Positions 36,111 to 48,861 are shown, numbered from the stretch's first letter. The stretch is DNA of 64,000 nucleotides from Morella rubra (GCA_003952965.2 CM025856.1:21297351-21361350), one strand, 5' to 3'. Notes: a model not told the origin generated them from the sequence alone. Program-made: numbers and translations.

Positions 36111-37281
36111 AAACCTGTTCAGTAATTTAGCTCTTCGTTAGAATTGTATAATAATATTTCTTCTAACATGCTTTTAAATTATTACTGATGATTTTAAGGG
36201 TTTTTGATGACTTTGGAAAATTTTAGCAAAATATAATTTTTCCTATGACTAAACTATGCAACTCTGTCTGCATGCAGTTTGCTTCTAGTTTATTAGTCTA
36301 AGGTGACAATGGTGGAACGTGTTCATGAGACTTGGTATTAGTTATTGTTTTGTTGTTGTTTCAACTCCAAGGAATGAGTAAGATAGTGCGGCAATGGGTG
36401 GGCTTATTTTAAAAAAGAGAATAGGCCTTCATTTTTACCTTGTTATGTTAAAAAGCCCCTTTACCTAAAATACCCCCACTTATTCACTTTTACCCTAGCC
36501 ATTTCTCATTTACTACCCAACGCCTACCACTCTCCTTCTCCACTTCCTCACTTGCCGCCACACACTTTATCAACTTCTCTTGGATTCTTGTGAAGTTTAT
36601 AGTTGTTTAATCACCCACTAAGGATTAAAAAGGTAAGTTTTAACTTTTTTGTCTTGTCTTTACCTTCTATCTGATTTCTTGACTGGTTGGTGGCCATTTG
36701 GCCGTGTGGTCCCGCATGGTGGTTCGGTCTCTATGTTTTTTGATTTGTGTGTTTTTACTTATAAAATGCTTAAAGTTTCATATGGGTTTTGATGTAAAAG
36801 TGTATTTAAAGCTGATTCTTTAACACTCATTGTGATTGGCTCATTGATTTCAACAAATCTACCATTAGTTCAAAATCTAGGGTTTATCATGTTTTGCCCC
36901 ATTTTTAAAAATTTGTTAAATTGCTTTGTATATCTTGTATAACTCTTCATTTTGTGTTATGATTAAGAGAGATTAGTTAATTATAGCATTCCTTTACTTA
37001 GTTAACTTAAGTTTGTGACAAATCATCAATTATTGGCATTTGTGGGTACTCAGGTTCCACGAAGTGTATTGAAATTGCCTTATTTTTTTAATAAGATGGC
37101 ATTGGTATATTTGAATAAGTCATGTTCGGTGTATTATTGATGAATACATTAAGATGGGATTTGATATCTTCATAAGTACAACAATCATTTTTAAGATAAC
37201 TGTGTTTTAGCTGGTATATGACAACCGTTTTTTTTTAGTACATAAATAATAATTAAATACTAAACAATATTCTTTGAGCAG

Positions 37282-38867
37282 ATGGTACGTATTAAGAGAG
37301 TTGCTGCTAAACAAGCTGAAAATCAATATGACTCATCCAAACAGCCAGCCCCTGTCAAAACTCCAAAGAAGCGGACTGTTATGCTTCTTCCAGTGCACCT
37401 CCCCCAAAAAGATTTACTAGACAAGCTTCTGGAAAGGCACCACTGCCAACAAAACCACCAAAAAAGTCTGACAGCACCCAATTTCTCAATGCTAAGGCCG
37501 AGGAACTTTTCACTGCAAAATTTGCTCCCAACTGTTGATCATTGAGAGAGATGTTAGATTAGCAGAACTCATTGAGCTACATGTTACTGAGAGATTCACT
37601 GCCAGAGGATGGGAATCATTGGTAACTCATATCATGCCTCCATCAATGTCTGTGGTACATGAATTCTACTCCAATATGCATAATGTTTGTGATTCTACTT
37701 TCTTCATTGTGTATTTTCGTGGTCAATCCATAGAAGTAGATCCTAATATTCTAGCTAATTGTTTAGGCATTCCTAGGGTACATAAACCCACGTACCGTTA
37801 CTCAGCCAGAAATAGACCTTCTAACAATGTTATTGCCAATTTTCTTGCTCAAAAACAACTCAACTTCAAAGCCAAAGAGTTTAGTTCTAAATCTTCACTT
37901 CTGCATTTGATTTTAAGTAGATTAAACCAAATTTTTCCTACTAGACATCTTTCTGCTCTTCTTTTGAAAATGCATTTTTTATAAATGATTGATTTACCAT
38001 CCCATATTTGTGCTCATATGGTCAAGGTGTTTCAAAGTCTACTAATCTTCACTGATATGAAAGCTCATTTCATCTTTATTCCTCATGAAATTGAGAAAGT
38101 TCAAAATGTTTACTCAGAGGTCACTCAAAATCTCGAGTACCATTGCATATTTTTCAAACTTTTGACCTAGAGTCCACTCTTTTGCTGCTCTTGATTTCTC
38201 TGATGTTTTTGAACAAATGCGATTTCTGTATGCATTTTTTATAAATGACCGTATTGATTTACCCGCTTATATTTGTGCTCATATGGTCAAGGTGTTTCAC
38301 TCAAAGTCTACTACAAATCGTCTTCCCTATTGTAGTTTGATTATGAAATTTTTTGCTGCTCATTTTATCTTTATTCCTCAAAATGAAATACGTGAGAAAG
38401 TTCAAAATGTTGGAAAACATACTCTAAGTTAGAGTAAATCTCACAAAGGTCACTCAAAATCCTTTCCCTCCTCTGATCCGAGTTGTGGGCCTATGCAATC
38501 TGATATTGCATATTTGGTTGAGGCCACCAAACTTTTGACCGAAAGGTCCACTTCCTCCGCCTCTGTCCAGTCCACTCTTCTTGCTACTCAGGAAGTTATC
38601 AAACTTGTTTTGGCTAAGTTAGTGGCTGATGTTGCTTTGATTCGAAAGCATTTAAAATTGGATGAAGCTTCCAGTAATGCTCATCCTCTTGCGAAAGAAG
38701 AGGAAGATATTGAGGTAGAAGAGAAAGATGTTGAGGAAAAGGAAGATAAGGAAGAGGAAGTCAAGGAAGAGGATGACCCAGCTGAAGATGATGTTGAAGA
38801 GTGTGATGATGAGGAGAAAGGCGACGAAGACGAGGGTTATGCAACCGCCACATCTAATGATGACTAG
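37282..38867 (+). pseudogene. extra ORF of the copia element, plant transposon-protein type
   Basis: Begins MVRIKRVAAKQAENQYDSSK, shifts frame near 37535, then reads a globular part (ERFTARGWESLVTHIMPPSM, HEFYSNM, VYFRGQSIEVDPNILANCLG). This resembles the 'putative plant transposon protein' domain found in retroelement third ORFs. The C-terminal part (38493-38867) is a helical segment ending in a long Glu/Asp-rich tail. A stretch of about 140 bases is duplicated (37976-38095 and 38233-38370). Several stops break it. Whether it is envelope-like or something else cannot be told from sequence alone. Confidence 0.65.
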
Positions 38868-39515
38868 TTCCTTTGGCTCCTTCTTGACAAAGGGGGAGTA
38901 GTTAATTGCTTTTGCTTTCAAAACTGATGTCTAATGATGTATTTCGTTCATGTTCTTTTTGCAAACTTATGAACTTAGTTGTTGTTTTTATGACTGTGTT
39001 TAGATTACTGTTGATGCACTTACTTGTTATCACTATCTCTTTGTCTATTTTTTTACTGATGGCTAAGTTAGTAGATGTTTCAAATATTTTTTTAAGACTT
39101 ATACTTATGCTGACTTGCGACTTATACTTATGCTGACTTGCTTAATTGTTCTTTGAGAATGTGTTAGAGGTTACATCTAATTTCTGTAGAATTAACATGA
39201 CATATCTATAAGTTTTGCTAATAGTTAGGGGGAGCTGAATTGCTTAACTCAGGTAGAGATTCATATTCACTCTGATGCTAATGATAAGTCATTTGGTGAT
39301 TTTATACCTATTTGTTTTTACTAACAAATAGACTAATGTTTTTGTGAGTTATTTGGTCTTTGTTGAGATTGTTGTTCTGCAGTTTGATAAATCTCAAGAA
39401 TTATGTCTAGCCTATGTTTAGAATAGGTTATGTGTCCTTTTGTAAATAAGTTCTGTGGTGGTGATCAGCAGAACTTATGTCTTTAGATTTTTGGGTCGTA
39501 TTGTCATGAAGTTCG

Positions 39516-39529
39516 CCAAATGAGGAGAT
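39516..39529 (+). promoter_or_regulatory. polypurine tract candidate of the copia element
   Basis: aaatgaggagat directly precedes the 3' LTR. A stronger purine run (aaagggggag) is at 38888 and another at 39227, so extra tracts may exist upstream. Confidence 0.5.
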
Positions 39530-40617
39530 TATTAATGTATTTTTAGTTGGTCTATAGACTTCATAATGAGTTGGTAAAAAGTCTTGAGATTTTCATTTGT
39601 CAAGTCCTGCTCAAAGACCTGTGCCTCAACACATTTGGTGATCGTCTGAAGTGTCAAGGTTTGATTGAAGTATGCTTGCAGTTCACTAACTCAAAGTCTG
39701 ATCAGAGTTCACTCATAGTTTAATCAAGACTTGCGAAAGGCAGTTATAACGGTTTTAACAGAAGTGCGCAAGAAGCAAGATTTCTAGAAGATTCTTGAGA
39801 ACTTTCTTCCTACTCCTCCAAAAAATAAAAACGATTCTCTTTTCTCATTTTCTCTCTAACGAAAAAGAGCTATACCTTGAGAGAACCATTGCTTCCAGAG
39901 TTTTTCTTCGATATACAGTCTCTGTTATTGTTTTTGTAGTTTGCTGTGTATGAACTGAGATTGAACCTAGTGAGATTATTCCATCCCTTATTATCTCAGA
40001 TCCGTTTTGTTAATCACCATTACAAACCTTGCTTAAGAAGGTAACTCCAGAGGTTGCTAGAGGTCTACCAAGTGAAGCTGATTGCACGTGGAGTGTGGAA
40101 AGATCGGTTTGGCTGTGGAGATCAGTTTTTCGGTATCACACTTCAAACGGAAGAGGAGTTCCTCGTTCCCTACAAGAGGTAGATCTAGATGTTGTATTCC
40201 AAGTAAGGTAACATTAGAGTAGACTAGCAACGGAGTTGGGTAGTTAATTGATTACTGTGTACCGAGTTTGAAGATTTAGTGGATTCGATTAACTGGCCTT
40301 CAAGCTCGGAGAGTTTTTACCTCTTGAAAGAATTTTTCAAGCGGGTTTTCTCTTCATAACCAAACCTTGGTGTCTTCGTTGTGATTTTGTTTACGTAGAT
40401 TAACTTGCTGTTATTGTGATTATTAGTTTCTTTTGTTAATATTGATTACTTTAAAGTGCATGACTTTGAGAAATGCTGCTTTTATGGTCTGTTTGTTGTT
40501 CCCATTGACAAAAGAAGTGTTTTTTTAAGTGGTTAAAGAATTTCAGAAAAATCAGAACCTATTCAACCCCTCCTTCTAGGTTCGACAATATTATTGAGTC
40601 TTGAACCGTCCACTTTA
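39530..40617 (+). repeat. 3' LTR of the copia element
   Basis: It runs from tattaatgtatttttagttgg to ccgtccacttta and is paired with 30244-31284. Its first dinucleotide has changed from TG to TA and its last from CA to TA. Confidence 0.9.
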
Positions 40618-41043
40618 GTTGCATATAGCGTTTTGCAATACAATTTCTTTTCAACACACCACAAATTTATTCAAACACGGTTAAGTTGTGAAATACAACC
40701 CATAGAATAAAGACAAAAGAAGTTGCTTCGAAATTTTTTCCATCTTTTTAGCTACATATTTTATTCAGGGAGCAATTAAAGTCGTTCAATCTTCTGAAAT
40801 TGCAAGCAAAAAAATAAAATAAAATCAAGACAGAGGTATCAAATAAAATAAGAAAACATACCGAGCGGAGGAAGTTTGGATTTGATGATCATAGTCTGAG
40901 AGCTGGCTTTGTTACAAGCAACCAGGCAGGGAAACCCCCCAAATCCCACTCTGAGATAAAGAAATTCGAATGGAAACTGTCATGTCAACAAAATCTCGGC
41001 TAACAATTTAATTGACTGAGATAGGCTAAATAGATACCTGGCC

Positions 41044-41079
41044 GGCGGCTGAGAGAGAGAGAGAGGCTAAGCCGCTGAG

Positions 41080-41125
<46 letters not shown>
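41044..41125. repeat. GA-rich low-complexity tract
   Basis: Long GA dinucleotide runs in copy A of the hAT-derived segment. Copy B has a shorter, more interrupted version (47108-47190). ORFs through it are artefacts of the repeat. Confidence 0.85.
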
Positions 41126-41127
<2 letters not shown>

Positions 41128-42422
41128 GAGGCAAAGAGGGAGAGAGAGTTGGAGAGACGGTGGAGGAGAGAGGGACGGAGAGGCAGATAGGGAGAGAGAG
41201 TCGGCGGTGGTGGTCCGTTTGGAGGAGAGAGGGAGGGTGGAGGGTGGAGTAGTGAGGTGTTGGGAGAGGGAGAAGGACAGAATTAAAACACCCAGTGTTT
41301 TTTTTTTCCCTCTGCTTTTGTTTAAAAAAAAAAAGGGATTGGGCCTTGGGGGCCTAGGGTTGGGCTCAGGTGGGTGGTTGGTATGGCTTGGGCTGGGCTT
41401 TAAGGGGGCGGGCCTAGGCTAGAGGAGGGCATATTAGTTTTAAAAAAAAAATCAAATACTTCACATTGGCCAGCCGGGGCGATCTCCTTCGCCGATGATT
41501 CGAACCACACTCCTGTGTTTGTTTATTAAAATTTTAGCCTTCTAAAATTTTAACATAATAAAATAATTACAATATAATTTTTTTTTCCCATCAAATCATT
41601 ATTTTTTACTATAATAAATATATATAAAAAAATCATTTAAATCATCTATCCCTTCACTTTTTTACCAATTCTAATACCCTAAAATTGTAATACTTAAACA
41701 CAACCAAATACTTATATGATTTGTCGAGTACTTAGAAGTCTTATCTGCCAGCTATTAGTATGCGCTCCTAAAGGCAGAAAATAGGACCCCTGTTTTATTG
41801 TCCTTAATGCTATTTTTTAGTAACAATATTGTTACAATCATTGAGTATAAAAAATCTCTAAATTTTTTATTTTAAATTATAACGTACACATTATTTGAAA
41901 CTTATTCTTAAGTTCCAGGGACCAATTATTATATTTCTGAAATATTCATTAGAAAACCATGTGAAAATAATGTTTCGAAGACAAAATACTTACTAAGCAT
42001 AACAATGATATTTAGTCATATCATTGACATGAATCTTGGAACCATGACTAAACTATTTTTTTAAGGTTTTATTATCAAACCATTATCTGCCCGAGAAAAA
42101 AAATAAAGATAAAGTCATAGTTAATCATTTAAGTATGGACAAAAATCATAGTTAGCCCCGTAATTTTTAAAAGAACGAGTTAAAACTCTTAACTTTTAAA
42201 ACTCATCAATTCACACTCCATCTAAATTAGGCGTTAAATCCGACAGAAAATCATGTAAAATGACCGAAATACACCTCCAAGAATAAATTTTAAAAAATAA
42301 ATAAAATAATAAAAATTTAAGAAATAAATTAAAAATAAATAGATTATTAAAATGGAATTTCCATAGTTTTATTTAAAAAATATTACTTTTAAAAAAAAAT
42401 ATCATTTTTTTTTTTTTTTAAT

Positions 42423-43261
42423 GATGGAAAGGTAGCCTCGTCATGGCTTGGCTCCCCTCCCGTATGTTCATCCCCAGATTTCAAGTTGCTCCTTCGGCAG
42501 AATCTTACCGCAATCTAATGAATAATAATATAAAATATATATATAACGCCTGCTAATTAGAATCTTACCGCAATCTAAAATCTAGTCCAAAATTAAGAAC
42601 TTGAATTTTTTCTTTTATTAAGCTCAAGAATTAGGTCTAAAAATTGTTCAAAAAAGCAATAGATACATTGACACAATTCTATCATGTATGATTTTCTTCA
42701 AACCTTATGAGTCATGATTTTATTATAGATGACTATTATATCTTCAAACCATGTATGAGTTTTTTAAGTCTTGAGTATAGATGATGAATTTGATAAATAT
42801 GTTTCAATTTTTTTTTTTTGGTGATTTCAAATTATTAAAGGATTTTAGGTTGATTAAATGCGAATTAAGAGTATTAAAGTATAAACAATGCAATCACATC
42901 ATCTTAATAATCCAATGCTCAAGTCAAGTCATTTTGTCTCACTCATCACATTAAATAGCACACCAGCTTTGAAACATTATTATTTATTTAACTTTAAATC
43001 ACATCGTTACTTTACACAATTTTATCTTAACATATAATCCTTTATTTCAAATTATAGCCTACGTAATCGACCTGATAAAATCACACACTTTAGATTTGCA
43101 AACAACCATAGTACTTAATTTCATACATCTATATCCTATTCAATCCGACAATATTACTGTCAAAACAGCAAAGTTCTACTATTACTCAATGCGCAACTGC
43201 CTACGGCTGCAAAACACTAACGGTATCAAAAAATTTTATTAATTTTAAATTTTAGTTTGCA
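42423..43261. repeat. second copy of the PPR gene 5' end and promoter
   Basis: Matches 27700-28511, including the ATG (minus strand, near 42443) and the next six codons, MTRLPFH. The downstream gene body is absent; instead poly-T and a broken foldback element adjoin at 42422. Confidence 0.9.
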
Positions 43262-46098
43262 TTACTAACCTGCTGTGCTTAAATGCAAATTATCCCATTT
43301 TACGTTTTACCTTCCTTCTTATCTGACCGCCTAGATGAATTTTGGCCATTGGCTCTTTTTTTTTAACATGTTGCTTGCAACTAGATGTACGAGATGAAGA
43401 TTGTGGTGGCAGCAGAAGCATGGATATAACATACTATCCCTCTCTAATGATTGGGTCTAGACCTAGACTAGATGTATAGACTGGTCAGGAGGAGTTCACG
43501 TTCGTTGTTCTTTATACTTAAGTTTTCAACTAGAAGAATAAAAGAGAGAGATGTGGAGTGGACCTGGTACTCGAGCATAAAGAAATCGAGAACTTTGTCC
43601 AAACTGATAGAGAGAAAGGAAGGGAGAGTAACATGAGAGAGACCAGCTTACCGAAGGAAAAGAGGAAGGAGAAACCAAAGGAAAAAGAGATTGAGGTAGT
43701 CTTGGTCTGCACCTTTTCCTTCCCATTAGCTTTTATCTCTTCTTTTTCTAACGTAGTGTCTTACTGTTTAGGTGTTTTTATTCAAGGAAAGGCAGTATAA
43801 ACTCGACTGAGGTAAGGGTGAGCCAATTTACATTACGGGGGATTAGTAGTAAGGGGTGAAATGCTTTTAAGGGTCACGACTTATATAGACTGATGAGCCC
43901 GGGGAGTTTTGCTCTTTCTTTTGGGAATAGTCATATGCATGTAGGAGGCATAATGAGGGAAGTGGAAAAAGAAGTATATAAGCTGAATATACTGACCTAG
44001 CCGAGCCCTAGGATCCTTGAACGCCATTAAGTTGTTGGACTTGCCTATTTTAGCATGTTATGCTTATTGAGTTTTAATAAACTTTTTGCTGTCTAAAACG
44101 TCCTCATGAAATCCTTAGAGTTTTGGCCTGGAAATTTGTGGACGTGTAGTATATGGTCACAGAAGTCCCAGTAAAAATTGCAGGTCAAACGGAAGTCGGG
44201 AAAGGTCGTAAATGCCCCTGAATGTCTCTAAGAGTAATTTCAGCATTTCACACAAAAATTTAGGGTAAAAAGGTCTGAACTGGAACAATAATTTGATGGC
44301 TGTGTAGAGCATGAAAAATAGATGGGGAAGCCCAAATTTGAGTTCAAACTGAGTAGAATTAGGGGCTCAAATCACAAAGCCCGTTTAGTGGCCTAAATGG
44401 ACTTTCTAACCCTAAACAAGCCCAGAATATTATAAAACTTGAAGGATAGACCTAGTGGGGTCTAAGAAGGCCCAAAAAGCCTCTATGTGAAAACTTAGGG
44501 TAGATTGACCATTTAATGTTAATTTCTATATTTTATTTCTTATGTCCAATGCCAAATCGTACGGTTAATTGATGGATATTTATGAATTGTATATTTGTTA
44601 TGTGTATTGTCATATAATATCAACATATCCTGGGTATGGGGAACTGTTGACCGACATGACCGAAATGAAACCCATACCCAGAGGTGGTCCTATGACAAGG
44701 TGACGGTACTGTTCACAGTGGGATAGTGCAAGCCACCACTGAAAGGATAGTGGTTGGTATCCCTGGCGTTGAAACAAGGTACGCTTGACAGGGTCCTGGT
44801 GCCGGGGCACGGGACAGTCCCAGAGGAGAGGAGGGACGCACAACCCTGACTCTAAGGGTTAAACAAAGCGATGAAATGACACCTCGAAAGACAGAAAGGG
44901 GAAAGAAAGAAAGAAAGAAAGTAAGTGACCGGGAAACAGATGCATCATTCCTGCATTGCATCATTTTCTGTTTAGTGTTATTGATGCTTACAGATTATTT
45001 TGATTATTCATGCTTATCTGTTTTGTGTGGAATTCTTTTTTTCCCCCTTTACTGAGTCAATAGGACTCACCCCTTTTATTGTTTAATCTCTTGTATGTAC
45101 TACTGTGGACATCGGACATATCAGATGCTGACATTTATGAGCGAGCAAACTTTGGATGTTGATCCCTACATAGTAGTAGTTAAATTATGGACTTATGTCA
45201 CCGAATCTTTTGAAGTATTCGTGGGGTACGAGCCCAATGGTACCTCAAGATCCACCTGCATCCAGTTCCTCGAATTGAGGATTTCGGTTTGGTCGATTTT
45301 AATCCGGCTCTTCTTCACGTTGTCCCTCCTCCACCGGCGGCACTAGTGGAGGGCATCGGGGATAATGAGATTATCGACCTAACCTCCGACACTGAGTCGG
45401 AGATTGACTAGAAATCAATAGTAGTCACTTTTTGAGTTAGGTCCTATTACAGTTAGCAGGTTTCATAGATGTGGTAGGACAGAAAGCTGTAGACAACTTC
45501 CGTTTTTGTATTTATTATCTCGTTACTTTTGTATCTTCGTAAAGGTTTTTGTTCTTTACCAGTAAAGTTCTACCAGTATATTTGTAATTCCTTTTATTCT
45601 GTCCCTCCTTACGCCACAACCTACTTTCAATTTTTTTAACTGTAATTTTGACATCTCCTTAATTAATCCATTTTATTTTCCTTATTTAATTCAGTGTAAC
45701 TTGTTTGTTTAATTCCTGAAAACTATATTTTTTTCCTTCCTTAATATACTTATACATTTCAATACAACGTTTCCGCTAAGCTTGTTTTTAAAGCCAGTTA
45801 TCAGATTAATTCGTGCCGTAATCCCCGCTTGTGTGCATTCCATTACGATATGAGAGTCTAGGGGGTAAGTACTGGCACGGGGCGTGACAGGAAATTTTCA
45901 TCCCTCAAAATTTCTACCACATTAAAAAATTATAAAATACTCTCTCTCTCCTCCTCAATTTATTTTTTTTATTATAATATTCATTTAAATCTTCTCTCAC
46001 TTCACTTTTTCATCAAATCCATAAAATATCTTTACTTTTTCACAAACCCCAAAACCCCAAAATTTCTAACCTCTAAAATTTTCACTCCCGAACGCCCC
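43262..46098. mobile_element. probable degenerate LTR-retroelement sequence (solo-LTR-like)
   Basis: No gene is seen. The block about 44130-45889 ends ggcacggggcgtgaca, the type of 3' end seen in plant gypsy LTRs, and has the G/C-rich patches (44640-44850) common in them. The 5' boundary and a target duplication could not be fixed. A 67-bp GA/AG-rich stretch lies at 44880-44940. 45895-46098 is AT-rich MITE-like DNA. Confidence 0.35.
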
Positions 46099-48145
46099 CT
46101 ATGTTACATGTAAGTGGTGTCATATATAACTGTCTAACAACACGTGTAACTGTTAGTCAGGAACTTATTTAACAAGACATGGTTCAAACTAGTGGCGAAA
46201 TTAGGAATGAATCTAAAAAGGGGCAAACTCTAAAAATAAAATGACAAAAAAAAAATTATTACATAATACAAAAAAGTATCATAGAGTTAAAATATTGAAA
46301 ATTAAGGACTAAAAATATTTAAAATATATTATATTGAAATACACATACCGTAATATTTGACAATTGGATCATACTGGTCTGCATCTTTTGAAAACGTTGC
46401 AATATGATTTCGTTATCAATAGTTTCAAAATTTTCCTTCTTAATATATACTAACATACTATCATTCATCCAGTCATTTTTCATCTTATTATGCAAGTCAG
46501 TCTTGATAATCTTCATCATAGAAAATACTCTCTCAACGGTTGCAGCCGTAACTGGTAATCAGCTAATCTACTGAGAGAACTAAACTAATCGGCTGACAGT
46601 TTAATCGAATGGGAGAGGCTAAATAGATACCTGATGGTTCTATAAGCTAATATAGATAGCACAGAAAGGTTTCATACAACATTTTGCAATACAATTTCTT
46701 TTCAACACATCACAAATTTATTCAAACACTGTTAAGTTGTGAAATACAACCCATAGAATAAAGACAAAAGAAGTTGCTTCGAAATTTTTTCATCTTTTTA
46801 GCTACATATTTCATTCAGGGAGCAATTAAAGTCGTTCAATCTTCTGAAATTGCAAGCAAAAAAAAAAAAAATCAAATCAAATCAAGACAGAGGTATCAAA
46901 TAAAAAACAGAAAACATATCGAGCGGAAGAAGTTTGGATTCGATGATTTTAGTCTGAGAGCTGGCTTTGTTACAAGCAACCAGACAGAGAAACCCCCAAA
47001 ATCCCACTCTGAGAGAAAGAAATTTGAATGGAAACTGTCATGTCAACAAAATCTCAGCTAAAAGTTTAATCGACTGAGAGAGGCTAAATAGATACCTGGC
47101 CGGCGGCTGAGAGAGAAAGAGAGGCTGAGCCGCTGAGACTTGACAGAGAGAGAGCCCGAGAGAGTCAGAGAGGCAACGAGGGAGAGAGAGTTGGGGCCCA
47201 GCGGTGGAGGAGAGAGGGACGGAGAGGCAGATAGGGAGAGAGAGCCGGCGGTGGAGGTCCGTCTGGAGGAGGGAGGGAGGGTGGAAGTTGAAGCAGTGAG
47301 GCGTCGGGAGAGGGAGAAGGACAGAATTAAAACACCCTGTGTTTTTTTTTCCCTCTGCTTTTGTTTAAAAAAAAAAAAGGGGCCTTAGGGCTGGGCTCAG
47401 GTGTGTGGCCGGTATGGCTTGGCTGGGCTTTAAGGGGGCGGGCCTGGGCTAGAGGAGGGCATATTAGTTATAAAAAAAAAAAAAAATCAAAGACTTCACA
47501 TTGGCCAGCCGGGCCCCAGTTCGCCCCGGCCTCCTTCCGCCGATGATTTGAACCACACTCCTGTGTTTGTTTACTAAAATTTTAAAATTTTAACATAATA
47601 AAATAATTACAATATAATTTTTTTCTCCATCAAATTATTATTTTTCACTATAATAAATATAAAAAAAAATCATTTAAATATCTCTCCCTTCATTTTTAAT
47701 TAATTTTACCTTAAAATTCTAAATCCTAAAATTTTAATACTTAAACACAACCAAATACTTATATGATTTGTCGAGTACTTAGAAGTCTTATCTGCCAACT
47801 ATTAGTATGCGCTCCTAAAGGCAGAAAATAGGACCACTGTTTTATTGTCCTTAATGCTATTTTTTAGTAACAATATTGTTACAATCATTGAGTATAAAAA
47901 ATCTCTAAATTTTTTATTTTAAATTATAACGTACACATTATTTGAAAAGTTTCAGGGACCAATTATTATATTTCTGAAATATTCATTAGAAAAACATGTG
48001 AAAATAATGTTTCGAAGACAAAATACTTACTAAGCATAACAATGATATTTAGTCATATCATTGACATGAATCTTGGAACCATGACTAAACTATTTTTTTA
48101 AGGTTTTATTATCAAACCATTATCTGCCCGGGAAAAAAAAAGAAA
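46099..48145 (-). mobile_element. hAT-derived segment, copy B, without the copia insertion
   Basis: It matches 29667-30243 plus 40618-42100 of copy A. At 46668-46673 the sequence runs straight through (aaaggtttcatac) where copy A holds the 10.4-kb copia element, so this is the empty site. Like copy A it has the transposase C-terminus, the GA-rich tract and the phrase tggccagccggg near 47502. Confidence 0.8.
46319..46558 (-). pseudogene. hAT transposase C-terminal dimerisation domain, copy B
   Basis: Reads LPVTAATVERVFS, MMKIIKTDLHNKM, NDWMNDSMLVYIKKENFE, EIILQRFQKMQ with no internal stop. Upstream transposase parts (zinc finger and catalytic domain) are absent. The same domain in copy A has a stop. 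Confidence 0.82.
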
Positions 48146-48592
48146 AGATAAAGTCATAGTTAATCACTTAAGCATGGGCAAAAATCATAGTTAGCCCTGT
48201 AAATTTCAAAAAGACGATTTAAAACTCTTAACTTTTGAAACTCATCAATTCACACCCATCTAAATTAGGCGTTAAATCCGACAGAAAATCATGCAAAATG
48301 ACCGAAATATACCTCCAAGACTAAATTAAAAAAAAATAATAATAAAAAATTTAAAAAATAAATTAAAAATAAATAGATTATTAAAATAGAATCTCAATTG
48401 TTTTATTTAAAAAATATCATTTTTATTTTTATTTTTACTAATTTTTTTATTTTTTTAGTAATTTTATCTTATATGGGCATTTTGGACGGAGTGAATTGAT
48501 GAGTTTCAAAAGTTAAAGGGTTCGTTGTTTTGAAAGATACTGAATTAATTAAATTTTTGTTCATACTTATGGAGCTAATTATAACTTTACCT
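48146..48592. mobile_element. AT-rich foldback element, complete copy
   Basis: The left arm (agataaagtcatagttaatc, gggcaaaaatcatagttagc, cttttgaaactcatcaattc) is repeated inverted in the right arm (tgaattgatgagtttcaaaa near 48493, on to ctaattataactttacct at 48592). In copy A only the left half survives (about 42105-42422). Related relics lie at 1290-1510 and 23585-24000. Confidence 0.65.
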
Positions 48593-48861
48593 AAAAAAAA
48601 CTACAAACTTTATTGCCATTAAGATTGGGGATTTTTTTTTCTTCAAGTCATCCGGATTAGGTATGAGTTGCTATTAAACTTTAGCAATGTGGACCTATAT
48701 TCGGAATGTAACGACTCCATAACGACAAATTGATCAGGTCAGACAAAAAAACAAAGTCACACAGATGACGCTGAGTAATCTCTTTTAAGTTCATAGGAAA
48801 CTATCGAATAGCAGCCAGCCATTCAATCCAGAGTATCGGATTGAAGTTTCACCTCCAAAGA
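48593..48861. other. promoter side of the DsbA-like gene
   Basis: No ORF. Nothing beyond AT-rich sequence could be assigned. Confidence 0.5.

Larger units (their letters stand above)
30244..40617 (+). mobile_element. Ty1/copia LTR retrotransposon, degenerate, with an extra ORF after pol
   Basis: 10.4-kb element with LTRs at 30244-31284 and 39530-40617, a perfect 5-bp target duplication GTTGC (30239-30243 and 40618-40622) and an initiator-Met tRNA primer site at 31287. The order is gag, zinc knuckles, protease, integrase, reverse transcriptase, RNase H, which is the copia order. Frames are broken by many small indels and stops, so it cannot move on its own. The LTRs differ by many substitutions and indels, so the insertion is not recent. 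A third coding block (37282-38867) lies between pol and the 3' LTR, as in envelope-like-bearing copia groups such as Sireviruses; the lineage is inferred. Confidence 0.93.
29667..42422 (-). mobile_element. hAT-derived segment, copy A, split by a copia element and truncated on the right
   Basis: Positions 29667-30243 and 40618-42422 are continuous with each other when the copia element is removed, and match copy B (46099 to about 48430) throughout. The left part encodes a hAT dimerisation domain on the minus strand (29920-30128). The middle is a GA-rich low-complexity tract (41044-41120). On the right it breaks inside a foldback element at 42422 and is joined to the PPR 5' copy. Confidence 0.8.

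Noticed and set aside
41490..41515. tRNA-like TPsiC motif (reverse complement of gattcgaaccac), also near 47545
   Set aside because: No acceptor stem, D arm or anticodon arm could be built around it, and it lies inside the repeated hAT-derived segment.
45095..45346. 83-codon ORF
   Set aside because: No family resemblance, and it lies in LTR-like sequence.
47140..47388. 82-codon Arg/Glu-rich ORF (and the similar one at 41207-41422)
   Set aside because: It is the translation of the GA-rich low-complexity tract shared by the two hAT-derived copies; the frame is not conserved between them.
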